Below, piece by piece: positions 9,451-18,766 of a stretch of 64,000 nt of DNA. The DNA is from Undibacterium sp. KW1 (GTDB lineage: Bacteria > Pseudomonadota > Gammaproteobacteria > Burkholderiales > Burkholderiaceae_D): the NCBI RefSeq assembly GCF_009937955.1, contig NZ_AP018439.1, positions 5,394,001 to 5,458,000 on the forward strand, in the 5' to 3' direction. Below the pieces are notes generated by a model that did no database searches, had not been told where the DNA came from, and saw only the letters and a program-made list of their open reading frames with translations. A program made the translations under genes and the position numbers. How positions within the stretch are numbered: position 1 is the stretch's first letter; each line of letters starts with the position of its first letter.

Positions 9451-11944
9451 GCGCCCTCACCTCGTACTGATCGAGACATCCCAACGTAAGCCGTTCACAG
9501 CCCATACTCCAAATGGGGGAGCGAAACCGACTGTTCCCAACTTACCACGCGCCCAGCATGGCGCTTCGCTACACGCCCAATTAGCAGCGCTCGCACCAAT
9601 CGCCGAGCGCGCCAAAGCGCTGCAACAGGAACAGGAACTTGAAGCCGGGTTTGGGGTGCAGATCCAATTCATTGGACAACCTGACGTGGAACTGGCATTC
9701 ACAAAACTCGGCAATGACACGAAACGCATCGAATTGCTGAGTGTCCGCCAAGACGGCAACCATACAATCGCCAACGTCTTTGTGCCGGATGGACAGCTCG
9801 TGCACTTCGAGAAATACGTCACCGACTATCTCGCGGAAAAGAAGAATAAGAACGGCAGTGCACTCGACAACAAAGCGTTATTAAACACAATCGCATCAAT
9901 TCGAGCGGCAGAATTGCGAGCTTTGTGGACAGACGACCCATCACTCCTCCCAGAAGACCAGTCCGTTGCGTTTTGGTGGGAGGTATGGCTTCCCGTTCGT
10001 GGTAAACATGGCGAAATCCGAGAGGAAGTTGTCAACGATTTCCGGAAACTTGCGGCGACGACTGGTTGCCAAGTCAGTACATCCCGAGCGGATTTCCCCG
10101 AACGTGTTGTCCTTCTCATGTATGGATCAGAGAACCAATTTTCACAGTCAGTGATGGCGTTGAACTGTGTCGCGGAGCTACGACGAGCAAAGGAAACCGC
10201 TGAATTTTTCGATGGCATGCCTGTTGAGGAACAACAAGGGTGGCAAGACGACCTACTTGCCCGAGCCATTTTTTCCGACGACGTGGAAAATGCCCCTCGA
10301 ATTTGTTTACTCGATAGTGGTGTGAATCGAGCACATCCATTGGTTGCGCCAGTCATCCAAAATGACGACCTGCACACTGTCAGTCCTGCTTGGGGCGTTC
10401 ATGATTTTGCAAATCATGGTACAGGCATGGTTGGTATTGCAGCATACGGAGACTTGACCGAAGCATTGTCGTCAAGTTTACCTATCCGAATTGATCATCT
10501 TGTGGAAGCTGTAAAACTAGTCGAAGACCATGGTGACAATCAGGGTTCAAATGAGCTTCATGCCAGCTTGTTCGCCGACGCGGTAAGCCAACCTGAAGTG
10601 GCGGCTCCAAATCGACCACGTGTATTCAATTCCACTGTCACATCTGCTGATTACCGGGATCGTGGTCGTCCGTCGAGTTGGTCTTCAATGGTGGACCGAC
10701 TGGCGGCAGATGCCGACCACAACGGTGAATTTCCTCGGCTTTTCATTCAATCCACTGGCAATATGTTCGATCAGAACGCATGGCTGAACTATCCCGCATG
10801 TCTGTCTACGAATTTGATCCATGATCCAGGGCAGGCTTGGAATTCCCTTACAGTGGGCGCTTATACGACTAAGGTGGGAATTTCGGAGGCAGACTATCTC
10901 AATTGCACAACAATAGCACCAACCGGTGGGCTTAGCCCTATGACGAGTTCGTCTGCGACTTGGGAGCGAGCTTGGCCTTTGAAACCTGACGTTGTGTTTG
11001 AAGGTGGGAACGCCGCCCGCGACCCACTGGGTGCATGGGTCTTGCCCAGTTTGAGTCTGCTTACAACTCACAACAATCCACAAGAGCGGCTTTTTACCAT
11101 TACGAACGCCACGAGCGCTGCATCTGTCCTGTGTGCACGCATGGCAGCGCAACTGATGGCTGAATACCCTGCTTTTAACCCCGAGACAATTCGCGCTTTG
11201 ATTGTCCATTCGGCTGAATGGACGCCTGCGATGCAACAAACGTATTTACCTGCTCAAGGCGCGCCGACAAAAACTGATTATATTAACCTCATCCGACATT
11301 GCGGCTGGGGTGTTCCCAATGTTGATAGAGCCATTTGGAGCATGGCAAACTCATTGACCTTGGTGGTCGAGGACTCGATTCATCCGTACCAAAAAGAAGG
11401 TAGCACGGTCAAATCTAGAGATATGAATTTGCACACGCTACCATGGCCGAAAGATGAACTTGAAGCTCTTGGCGCTTTGCAGGTTGAAATGCGAGTCACG
11501 ATTTCATATTTCATTGAACCAAATCCGTCTTCACGTGGATCAGCGTCAAAGTATCACTACCCGTCGCACCGCCTGCGATTTGATGTTCGTCGCGCTCTGG
11601 AACCGCTTGATGACTTCATTGCCCGTGTCAACGCCGCTGCGGCACAAGAGGACAATGGCGAGCATCAAAGTCCCCGTGACTCCGCCTGGATTCTCGGCGA
11701 CAAGCGAAACAAAGGTTCCCTACATCAAGACACTTGGAAGGGTACTGCAGCCGACCTCGCAAGTCGTGGACACTTGGCAGTCTATCCTGCAGCGGGTTGG
11801 TGGAGAACACGCCAAAAACTTGAGCGCTACGATTTGCCAGCACGTTACTGTCTTCTTATATCGATTCGGACACCAGAGACAGATACCGATCTATACAACG
11901 CCATTGCTCAACAAATTGCAGTACCGGTTGTAAATATTGCCTAG
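9428..11944 (+). CDS. ietS: Subtilisin-like serine protease of an IetAS-like system (IetS)
   Basis: An 838-residue S8 peptidase without a signal peptide, so cytoplasmic. The N-terminal 280 residues are a non-catalytic domain with a Lys/Glu-rich stretch. The triad is complete: D296 in CLLDSGVN, H330 in NHGTGMVG and S563 in the ATSAAS motif, which replaces the usual GTSxA; an STGN motif supplies the oxyanion asparagine. The C-terminal 240 residues are unassigned. The start ATG lies inside the end of ietA, implying coupled translation. In the known pairs the protease is the toxic or effector half; substrate is not known here. All catalytic residues are present, so it is expected to be active. 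Confidence 0.85.
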   Translation: MTEPVSAKRPHLVLIETSQRKPFTAHTPNGGAKPTVPNLPRAQHGASLHAQLAALAPIAERAKALQQEQELEAGFGVQIQFIGQPDVELAFTKLGNDTKRIELLSVRQDGNHTIANVFVPDGQLVHFEKYVTDYLAEKKNKNGSALDNKALLNTIASIRAAELRALWTDDPSLLPEDQSVAFWWEVWLPVRGKHGEIREEVVNDFRKLAATTGCQVSTSRADFPERVVLLMYGSENQFSQSVMALNCVAELRRAKETAEFFDGMPVEEQQGWQDDLLARAIFSDDVENAPRICLLDSGVNRAHPLVAPVIQNDDLHTVSPAWGVHDFANHGTGMVGIAAYGDLTEALSSSLPIRIDHLVEAVKLVEDHGDNQGSNELHASLFADAVSQPEVAAPNRPRVFNSTVTSADYRDRGRPSSWSSMVDRLAADADHNGEFPRLFIQSTGNMFDQNAWLNYPACLSTNLIHDPGQAWNSLTVGAYTTKVGISEADYLNCTTIAPTGGLSPMTSSSATWERAWPLKPDVVFEGGNAARDPLGAWVLPSLSLLTTHNNPQERLFTITNATSAASVLCARMAAQLMAEYPAFNPETIRALIVHSAEWTPAMQQTYLPAQGAPTKTDYINLIRHCGWGVPNVDRAIWSMANSLTLVVEDSIHPYQKEGSTVKSRDMNLHTLPWPKDELEALGALQVEMRVTISYFIEPNPSSRGSASKYHYPSHRLRFDVRRALEPLDDFIARVNAAAAQEDNGEHQSPRDSAWILGDKRNKGSLHQDTWKGTAADLASRGHLAVYPAAGWWRTRQKLERYDLPARYCLLISIRTPETDTDLYNAIAQQIAVPVVNIA

Positions 11945-12425
11945 AAGATGGCTGTAACCGAGCGATCCTTGGTGGCGCATGTAGGAGGTTTGAATGTCAA
12001 CCAATGCCCACCGAGGGATTTTGAACACCTTCAAAAGCGTGCAATGCTTGCTTAGGACACATCAACATAGTTTCATGCGTACGAAGAGATTGAGTGGTGC
12101 GCGAAATTCGAGGCAAGAATTGTTTGGGTCATCTTACAAAATACCAGTTTCTTGAAATGGGCCTTTTTATTTAAAAAAAACCACTTATTCCTAATGTTCG
12201 GTTCATTGCCGAAATCACGCTCATTCGAGGCTACGCAGCTATATCAGATGAATATAAATTTATAGTTTCAAGGGGATTTTCGAATTAGAACTTGCAGCTT
12301 TCATTGACTTATAACGAGCGGATCGCCTTTTAGCAGCTAAAGGTCGGATACCACCTTTGTTAGTGCTGTTTGTTAGTTTTTCTGATCCACGTTGTAATGC
12401 CTCTTGTTGTTGATTTGCACTGAAG
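11945..12425. other. Non-coding right end of the accessory insert
   Basis: Nearly 500 bases after the protease gene without a convincing gene. It contains the right copy of the tRNA-flank repeat (12133-12211). A 64-codon minus-strand open frame at 12260-12454 has no recognisable domain and runs into the IS21-type end, so I do not call it. The base composition is more AT-rich than the neighbouring core genes. Confidence 0.5.
12133..12211 (+). repeat. Right copy of the tRNA-Phe 3'-flank direct repeat
   Basis: This matches the sequence at 7959-8035 in the same orientation, starting with an identical CTTACAAAAT, keeping TTTCTTGAA...TGGGC...TTTTT, and ending in a diverged TCCT..TGT.CGGT..ATT.CCG block. 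The hairpin is weakened by substitutions. The 4174-base offset defines the size of the insert. Confidence 0.6.
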
Positions 12426-12860
12426 ATTGCCCCACTTTGCTGGATAAATTGCATCTAAAATTGACCCACGTTTAGCACACAATCCTACTTATCTTGATGA
12501 GTAGGGAGCAGGAGTGATTGACGTGGCATTACTAGGTATTATTCGACGCTGGCACATTCGTGACCAGATTCCATTACCCGAGATCGCCAGACGACTGGGC
12601 ATCTCTCGCAACACTGTCCGGCGCTATCTGCGCTCCGAAGTCAGAGAGCCAGCCTACGCGGATCGGCAAACAACAAGCGCCATCGATAAATATGCATTAC
12701 AGCTTTCAAGCTGGCTTAAAACCGAAGCGAGTAAAAATCGTAAGCAGCGACGAAGCTTAAAGCAGCTTCATCTCGATCTGAAAGAACTGGGATTTGAGGG
12801 GTCGTATGACCGGGTGGCCGACTTCGCCAGGAAGTGGAAGGTGGATCAAACTGACAGGGT
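12426..12860 (+). mobile_element. Remnant of an IS21-family insertion sequence, left end
   Basis: Two related terminal-type repeats, ATTGCCCCACTTT (12426-12438) and ATTGACCCACGTTT (12460-12473), precede a GTG-started istA fragment. This is the usual arrangement at the left end of IS21-family elements. Only the 5' part of istA is present; istB and the right end are not in the window, so the element is dead. The breakpoint near 12860 is inferred from where IstA-like sequence stops. Confidence 0.65.
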
Positions 12861-13023
12861 CAATTCAGCTAGCAAACGAACAATTCCATCTTTAAATGAA
12901 ATATTAGGTGCCAAGAACGACTTAAATTCCTGTGAGAAACGTTGGGACACTAGTGATTTAAACATAGAAATTACTAAAAATGCAAATATGGGTACTACGT
13001 TGGGCTATTATGATCTCAAATAA
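12514..13023 (+). pseudogene. istA: Truncated IS21 transposase (IstA), N-terminal fragment
   Basis: From the GTG the protein starts VIDVALLGIIRRWHIRDQ and contains the IstA helix-turn-helix EIARRLGISRNTVRRYLRSE at residues 26-45 and a further DNA-binding segment up to about residue 115 (YDRVADFARKWK). After that, near base 12860, the sequence no longer looks like IstA and the frame runs on for about 55 residues of unrelated, low-complexity sequence to a stop. Intact IstA is about 500 residues with a DDE domain, which is missing here. It has no transposase activity; a DNA-binding-only product is conceivable but unlikely to be selected. Confidence 0.7.
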
Positions 13024-13030
13024 TATTGCT

Positions 13031-13341
13031 AATCGACGACGATATGGTCCAGGTGGCGCGGCTGATTTCTGAGGAAAATGCAATAATCCTTACTTCCGGC
13101 GCAGGCACAGACCTCGATTCTGGATTACCTAATTTCTGAGGTGAAACGGTTTCGAAAATTCCTGCTCTCGATAATTTGGGAATTAATTTTAACCAAATCG
13201 CCAACCCTCAAGGCTTTTCAATATCATCCAGAGTTGGCATGAAGCTTTTATGACTGTCACTTGCAGCTTTACCGCAATACTGTTCCCTATGAAGGCTTCC
13301 AATGTTTGCTGAAGCTAGCAGCAAACATGTCGCTAGGTTAG
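13031..13341 (+). pseudogene. Decayed SIR2-family (NAD-dependent deacetylase-like) gene
   Basis: Reading this stretch gives clear SIR2 pieces: VARLISEENAIILTSGAGTDLDSGLPNF, the NAD-binding GAGxxxDSGxPxF motif, then a TGA stop. It is followed by GINFNQIANPQGF, another stop and, after a frame change, FYDCHLQLYRNTVPYEGF, which corresponds to the conserved FYGxR...PHxGF region. The C-terminal half, with the catalytic and zinc-binding region, is absent. So the gene is broken by at least two stops, a frameshift and truncation. It lies just right of the IS21 remnant, which may have brought about its decay. The alignment to SIR2 is from memory of the family pattern. Confidence 0.65.
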
Positions 13342-13447
13342 CGACAATTCACCAGCAGCACTCGCATATTCATAGTCGGAAAGATTCGTTTTGTCGCACA
13401 AAACAGGCCCATATACTGGGCCATCTGTCACTTATCCGTCACCACTC

Positions 13448-14440
13448 ATGAAAAAGAATCTGCATATACTTGCTCTGGCCACCAGTGTCTTCCTTAGCGG
13501 AAGCGCATTAGCTGAAAACAAAGAAGTAGTCATCGCTTATCAGGACATGGTCGTGCCCTGGCGTTATGCGCAGGAAACGCACAACCTGGAACAAAAGACA
13601 GGATACAAAGTCACTTTCCGCAAGCTGGCCAGTGGTGCTGACGTGATCCGGGCGCTGGCCTCTGGTTCGGTGCATATAGGCGAAGCTGGGGCGGCACCGA
13701 TTGCCTCTGGCTTGTCGCAGGGATTGAACATACAGTTGTTCTGGATACTGGACAATATCAATGACGCGGAAGCTCTGGTGGTGCGTAATGGAAGCAATGT
13801 CAAAACGCTGGCGGATCTGAATGGCAAGCGCATTGCAGTGCCGTTTGTCTCGACCTCGCATTTCCATACACTGCTGGCACTGGAACATGCAAAGGTAGAT
13901 GCGCGCGGCGTCAAGATTATCAATCTGCGTCCACCAGAAATTGCTGCAGCGTGGGAGCGTGGTGATATTGATGCGACTTTCATTTGGGATCCAGTACTCG
14001 CCAAAGTGAAGAAGACTGGCAAGACCCTGATCTCTTCTGGCGAGATCGCCAAGCAAACTGGTACGGCAACCTTTGATGGCATCGTGGTCAACAAGGATTT
14101 CGCCAAACAGAATGATGCATTCCTCACAGAGCTGGTGAAGCTATTGGCGGCCACAGATGCCGACTACCGCAACAACAAGGCAAACTGGAAAACAGACTCA
14201 GCGCAAATCAAGGCAGTCGCCAAATGGGCTGAGGCTGCTGAGGTTCCTGCCAGCCTGGCACTATATGAGTTTCCGACTTTGCAGCAACAGGCGTCGGCAC
14301 AATGGCTGGGTGGCGGTGCGGCTAAATCGCTGGCGGCAACAGCGGCCTTCCTGAAAACCCAGGGCACGATCCAGAATGTTTTGCCAGACTACAGTGCAGG
14401 AGTCAATGCCACATGGGTACGCAAAGCGGCAGCACAATAA
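13448..14440 (+). CDS. tauA: Taurine-type ABC transporter periplasmic binding protein
   Basis: A 330-residue type-2 periplasmic binding protein. The signal peptide [22 protein letters not shown] fixes the start at the ATG at 13448; an in-frame extension 19 codons upstream lacks signal character. Typical TauA/SsuA segments follow: [24 protein letters not shown] (split here by domain order), [32 protein letters not shown], and [22 protein letters not shown]. It captures taurine or a related sulfonate and delivers it to TauBC. It is the first gene of a three-gene operon, and its end overlaps tauB by 28 bases. No TauD dioxygenase gene follows, so desulfonation must be encoded elsewhere. Confidence 0.88.
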   Translation: MKKNLHILALATSVFLSGSALAENKEVVIAYQDMVVPWRYAQETHNLEQKTGYKVTFRKLASGADVIRALASGSVHIGEAGAAPIASGLSQGLNIQLFWILDNINDAEALVVRNGSNVKTLADLNGKRIAVPFVSTSHFHTLLALEHAKVDARGVKIINLRPPEIAAAWERGDIDATFIWDPVLAKVKKTGKTLISSGEIAKQTGTATFDGIVVNKDFAKQNDAFLTELVKLLAATDADYRNNKANWKTDSAQIKAVAKWAEAAEVPASLALYEFPTLQQQASAQWLGGGAAKSLAATAAFLKTQGTIQNVLPDYSAGVNATWVRKAAAQ

Positions 14441-15237
14441 GCCCGTCGGCTGCGCATAGCGGCGGCCGACTTGATATACGCAGGCTGTCGGTGCGCTTTG
14501 CCGCGGCCGGGTCTGACGAAGCACTGGCCTTGTCCGACGTCAACCTGTCTATCGCGCCAGGAGAATTTGTCGTCGCCCTTGGCCCTTCAGGATGTGGCAA
14601 GACCACTTTGCTGAATTGCCTGGCCGGTTTCATCCAAGCTTCTGAAGGTGAACTCACGCTGGATGATGTGGCAATCAATGGGCCCAGCCCTGACGTGGGT
14701 GTGGTATTCCAAAAGCATGCGCTGATGCCGTGGTTGAATGTGCTCGACAATGTCGCGCTGGGATTGCGCTTTAGGGGCATCGCACGTGAGCAGCGCAATG
14801 CGCTTGCGCTGGATCAGTTGCGTCTCGTGGGGCTTGAGCAATTTGTGGCGTCGCCCGTCTATCAATTGTCTGGTGGCATGCAACAACGGGTAGGGATAGC
14901 CCGTGCGCTGGCCAATAATCCGCGCGTGCTGCTGATGGACGAACCCATGGGTGCGCTTGATGCCCTGACGCGTGAGGCGATACAAGAACTGCTGGTCAAG
15001 GTCTGGCAAAGCAGCGGCAAGACTATTTTTTTTATTACCCATAGTGTAGAGGAAGCACTTTTTCTGGGCACGCGGGTAATCGTCATGTCGCCGCGTCCTG
15101 GCCGCATTGCCCAACAATTTGAGTTACCGTTTTCTGGCGAATATCTGGCCTCGGGCGATGCGCGTGCAGTCAAATCTTCACCGAACTTCATTGCCTGGCG
15201 TGAACGCCTGCTGCAACTTGTGCATCACCCTGTCTGA
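14413..15237 (+). CDS. tauB: Taurine-type ABC transporter ATP-binding protein
   Basis: A 274-residue ABC ATPase. Walker A is [12 protein letters not shown] at about residue 56, the Q-loop is [12 protein letters not shown], the signature is [15 protein letters not shown], Walker B is [12 protein letters not shown] and the H-loop is [10 protein letters not shown]. The PWL after the Q-loop is typical of the nitrate/sulfonate/taurine (NitT/TauT) family. It energises uptake through TauC at the inner membrane. The gene starts inside the end of tauA, giving translational coupling, and ends 10 bases before the ATG assigned to tauC. Confidence 0.9.
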   Translation: MGTQSGSTISPSAAHSGGRLDIRRLSVRFAAAGSDEALALSDVNLSIAPGEFVVALGPSGCGKTTLLNCLAGFIQASEGELTLDDVAINGPSPDVGVVFQKHALMPWLNVLDNVALGLRFRGIAREQRNALALDQLRLVGLEQFVASPVYQLSGGMQQRVGIARALANNPRVLLMDEPMGALDALTREAIQELLVKVWQSSGKTIFFITHSVEEALFLGTRVIVMSPRPGRIAQQFELPFSGEYLASGDARAVKSSPNFIAWRERLLQLVHHPV

Positions 15238-15247
15238 ATATATCACT

Positions 15248-16126
15248 ATGCCGCTATCATCCACTTCAGCTATCGCCCCTGATACCGTTTATACAGAGCT
15301 TGTAAAGCACGATGCTGTGCCGCAGATTCCTGTGGCCAGGGTGTACCCGCGACCGGGCAGTGGTAATACACTGGGCGTGACTATCGTCACTATCGCCATA
15401 CTGCTGTCTGGCTGGTGGCTCATCACCGCAAGAGCCTGGGTGGAGCCCTTGTTCCTGCCCTCGCCTGCTGCCGTATGGCTGGCTGCTCAACAGGCCTGGA
15501 CGGGCAATATACAAGGCGGGCTGCCCTTACTTCAGCATCTGGCCTGGAGTCTGGTACGCGTGTTTGGTGCATTCTTGCTGGCGGCTATCAGCGCCGTACC
15601 GCTGGGCTTATTGATGGGCACCAACCGTATCGTGCGCGGCATCTTTGATCCCATCCTGGAATTTTATAGACCGCTGCCGCCACTTGCCTATCTGCCCTTG
15701 ATCGTGATCTGGTTTGGTATTGATGAAACAGCCAAGATATTGCTGATCTACCTGGCGTGTTTTGCACCTATCGCGGTAGCTACCCGCGCAGGCGTCATCA
15801 AGGTCGCTTCCGAACAATTGCATGCGGCACTGTCCATAGGCGCAAGCCAGTGGCAGTTATTACGGCATGTGATCTTGCCAGCGGCGCTGCCTGATATTCT
15901 GACCGGCTTGAGGATAGCCATAGGCTTTGGCTGGACCACGCTGGTCGCGGCTGAAATGGTGGCCGCGACGGCTGGCGTGGGGCAGTTGGTATTGAACGCG
16001 TCAAGCTTCTTGCGCACTGATATCGTGATCATGGGCATCATTCTCATCGGCATCGTGGCCTACCTGTTCGATTTGCTCATGCGCCGCCTTGAACGCAAGC
16101 TGGTGCCATGGAAAGCGCATAGCTGA
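15248..16126 (+). CDS. tauC: Taurine-type ABC transporter permease
   Basis: A 292-residue inner-membrane permease of the NitT/TauT family with about six transmembrane segments. The EAA loop, which contacts the ATPase, is seen in EQLHAALSIGASQWQLLRHVILPAALPDILTGLRIAIG. An upstream in-frame start at 15107 would lie deep inside tauB and encode a non-membrane extension, so the ATG at 15248 is used. Last gene of the tauABC operon; a long hairpin follows. Confidence 0.9.
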   Translation: MPLSSTSAIAPDTVYTELVKHDAVPQIPVARVYPRPGSGNTLGVTIVTIAILLSGWWLITARAWVEPLFLPSPAAVWLAAQQAWTGNIQGGLPLLQHLAWSLVRVFGAFLLAAISAVPLGLLMGTNRIVRGIFDPILEFYRPLPPLAYLPLIVIWFGIDETAKILLIYLACFAPIAVATRAGVIKVASEQLHAALSIGASQWQLLRHVILPAALPDILTGLRIAIGFGWTTLVAAEMVAATAGVGQLVLNASSFLRTDIVIMGIILIGIVAYLFDLLMRRLERKLVPWKAHS

Positions 16127-16139
16127 GTACTTAGCGAAT

Positions 16140-16189
16140 GAATTGGCGCGGCGCTTCAATTCAGAAGATATCTCAGCCGCGCCCAATTC
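16140..16189. terminator. Long hairpin between tauC and a convergent gene
   Basis: The arms GAATTGGCGCGGC and GCCGCGCCCAATTC pair over 13 bp with one bulged C and a 23-base loop. It lies in the 66-base space between convergent genes and probably ends transcription from both sides, though neither side has a strong T-run. Confidence 0.55.
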
Positions 16190-16192
16190 GGG

Positions 16193-16759
16193 TCACTTCC
16201 AGAAAATATAATCCGCCTGGTAATTCACCGTCTGCTTGCTACCTGCACTACCCGCATCGCAAGTGCTGGATGGTGCGACACCACCTTTGGTTGCCACGCG
16301 CTGTATGTAAGTGACACCTGTCATGGCACCGCTGCCAGTTGCTGGATTGGCTTTGACCAGTTGATATGGAATATTGCCTGCGCCTGCTGGTGCCACTGCT
16401 ACCTGGGTGGCGGTGACTTTGGAACCGTCCATGTTTTCCCATGTCGCTGGTGGGCCATAGTATTTGCCGACCTTGGTGCCGCTGCGATCACTGAGTGTGG
16501 CGTCCGGGCCGACGAAGGCCCATTCAAACTGGCCGGCCATGTCTTTCTTGGCGCGGCATTCATAGGTGATCAGCCCTGCGCCTACGGTCTGCATAGCTAC
16601 TTTATTGCCTGCGGGCACCTTGACTGCATCTGGCAAGCTGTCTTGCGAGTAGGTGGCTGCCATGGGGCTCATGGAAGTGCAGCCTGCCAATAGTGCGCTG
16701 GCCAGCGCGGTGGAAATGCCAGTAGCGCGCGACGCGGTAGTCAGAGTAAAGGCTTTCAT
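16193..16759 (-). CDS. DUF3455 lipoprotein
   Basis: A 188-residue protein with a signal peptide ending in a lipobox (LLAGC), so probably an outer- or inner-membrane lipoprotein facing the periplasm. The body has DUF3455 features: VPAGNKVAMQTVGAGLITYEC near residue 47, WAFVGPDATLSDRSG, KYYGPPATWE and a C-terminal YxADYxFWK. Its function is not established; family members are often found as secreted proteins in proteobacteria and fungi. It is monocistronic and convergent with tauC. Unrelated to sulfonate uptake as far as can be seen. Confidence 0.75.
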   Translation of the reverse strand: MKAFTLTTASRATGISTALASALLAGCTSMSPMAATYSQDSLPDAVKVPAGNKVAMQTVGAGLITYECRAKKDMAGQFEWAFVGPDATLSDRSGTKVGKYYGPPATWENMDGSKVTATQVAVAPAGAGNIPYQLVKANPATGSGAMTGVTYIQRVATKGGVAPSSTCDAGSAGSKQTVNYQADYIFWK

Positions 16760-16988
16760 TTAAGGCTCCTGTATGGTGGTTGGGATATCAGTCTTTGATG
16801 ACCAATATTTCAGATACGCAGGAGACTCATGAATGGATTCAACATTCTTTAAATAAATTATTCATTCACCAAAACTATTTGGCGGAATCAGTTCTCACCA
16901 GCCTGAATTTATTTCACTGTAAAATTGTCCACCCTATATGCAGGCAGAGACCTCAGTATCAGGTTCGCAACTTTAAGAGAAAATCAGC

Positions 16989-17537
16989 ATGAACAAAAAT
17001 CCGGCGCAATCTGAAAAAGACTTGCGTGCCCTGCTCAGGGCAAATAAACAGACTCTCAAGGGCATGAAGCTGCCGCAAGCCCTGAACCTGATGAGCGCTT
17101 ACTACCAGGATATGCGCGACTACGACGTCATTACTACTGAAGGTGACGGCCTGGTGGTGTATGACGACATCACCAATCGCGGGCGCGGTACGCGCTTTGA
17201 AATAGGTATCGTCCGTCTGTTTTGCTTGCCTTCAGATAAAGCCAGCACAGAGCCGCAGCCTGCTCTGCGTTTGCGGCTGCGCCTGTGCTACAAGTTTGAC
17301 ATGGATATTGCGACCAGCGTACTGGCAGAAGACACCTGGTCATATTACTGCTGGTCTGTCGCCGATCTGGCAAAAATGTTGGATAAACTGAAGGGCGAAA
17401 CGGCTTATCAGGTCTTGCAAGACAAGCAGCCTGCCGAAGTCAATATCAGTCTTGAGGAAACGACTTATCTGCCCTCAAAAAAATATCCTGCAACTGATGC
17501 GCAGCAAAACTGGTGGGGTGTATGGGATGTGGACTAA
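16989..17537 (+). CDS. Hypothetical protein, 182 residues
   Basis: I do not recognise a family. The protein is soluble, has no signal peptide or membrane segment, and begins with a charged helix (MNKNPAQSEKDLRALLRANKQTLKG). It contains several aromatic residues (MSAYYQDMRDYD, WSYYCWSVADLA, NWWGVWD at the C-terminus). The second half looks alpha/beta. The codon usage is like that of the neighbours, which supports a real gene. A modest Shine-Dalgarno-like AAGAGAA lies about 8 bases before the ATG. It stands between divergent and convergent single genes with no operon partner. Confidence 0.6.
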   Translation: MNKNPAQSEKDLRALLRANKQTLKGMKLPQALNLMSAYYQDMRDYDVITTEGDGLVVYDDITNRGRGTRFEIGIVRLFCLPSDKASTEPQPALRLRLRLCYKFDMDIATSVLAEDTWSYYCWSVADLAKMLDKLKGETAYQVLQDKQPAEVNISLEETTYLPSKKYPATDAQQNWWGVWDVD

Positions 17538-17597
17538 TAGTCAGACGTAGTGTCAGCGAACATTGCCTTTACTGGTCTTCAGTAAAGGTGCAAGACT

Positions 17598-18580
17598 TTA
17601 TTTTGATTTTGCCCGGATGATCTGGTTAAGACGAAAACCTTCAATATCGGTCTTGATCTGTATCCAGACCGGGAAATGATCAGACATCTGGTAGCTGAAT
17701 TGCTGCAATGTGTAATTCTTACCTGGATATAGTCTGGCGATATTGGCCTCATCGACAAAAAAATCGACCACCCCGCCTGCATTGGTAAAATTCTCAGGCA
17801 CGGTAGGCAAATGCAGTATCTGGTCATAACGCGCATTGCCCTTCAGATTAGAGCCACCTATGTTGCGCTTGCCTGCTTTTAACTGCACCAGTGGCTTGGG
17901 TATCTGCAAGCCACAATCTACCAGGGCTGCAAATAGCTCATCCTTGATGGTCGGTGTATTAAAATCGCCAAACACGATCAGGTCATGGTCTTCTACATAT
18001 TTACTCTCAAAGCGGCGCTTGATCCAGTTGCTGAAGCGCTGTAATTCATCACGGCGTGCGGCGGTGCTGTCCCCCATCTGGCATGCAGGGCCAGCGCCAA
18101 AAAATCAAAGTTACCGGCCCTGAATGAACACAAGTATGGCGCACGCCAGTAAGATTCTTTGGTGACCCATTCATCACCTTCCTTTGCCCTTTGCGCCTCT
18201 ACTTCAGCGGCGAGACCGGTATGCGTCACAGCCCTTCTGTCATATAGAAAAGCGGTGCGCTCATCATTGCCACCGCGGTCGTCTGACCAGTCTGAATACA
18301 CAACGCGCCACGAGTCACCAAGATAAGTCATGACCTTGCCCAGGTCTTCGAGATTATTGCGCAATTCAACAATGGCGATCAGATCAAATTGGCCGAGGAT
18401 TTCTGCAATGTAATGGATTGATGCTTCGTTGCGGGATTTCCGGCCAAATTCGCGGATATTCCAGGTGGCGATATTGATGGTTTCATCCAGCTTGGAAGAA
18501 GGTATTTCTGCCTCCTTGATGCTTTCTTTCAATACCAATAAACCTGCTGCAATTTCTGCAGATACTTTGCCATGATGCAT
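17598..18580 (-). pseudogene. Endonuclease/exonuclease/phosphatase family gene with a frameshift
   Basis: Two abutting minus-strand frames make one EEP-fold protein of about 327 residues. The first part (from the ATG at 18580, preceded by AAGGGGG) has the family start INIATWNIREFG and FDLIAIVELRNN. The second has VFGDFNTP and the C-terminal SDHFPVW. The frames part exactly at a run of five G on the minus strand (18071-18075): adding one G restores ALHARWGDSTAARRDEL in one frame. So a single-base deletion in a homopolymer has broken the gene, or it is a sequencing error. All catalytic motifs (N, E, GDFN, SDH) survive on the two halves. Confidence 0.8.
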
Positions 18581-18766
18581 GATTACCCCCTTGAAAGCCT
18601 GACTATTTCAACTGGAACCAGGAACAGAAATGCGCATATCGGCGCTCATCATAGCATCGCAAAACCAGGCAAAAAATATTTTTGAGACAAGTGTAACAAT
18701 TACAACTCTGTCATTACATCGTCATACACAACTTATATCGTCGATCTTTTTTACCGAGAGACGCTC

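Noticed and set aside
12260..12454. A 64-codon minus-strand frame before the IS21 remnant
   Set aside because: No recognisable domain, no good ribosome site, and it extends into the IS terminal repeats.
16780..16992. A 70-codon plus-strand frame upstream of the 182-residue hypothetical gene
   Set aside because: Its composition is unlike neighbouring genes, it has no Shine-Dalgarno site and overlaps the leader of the next gene.
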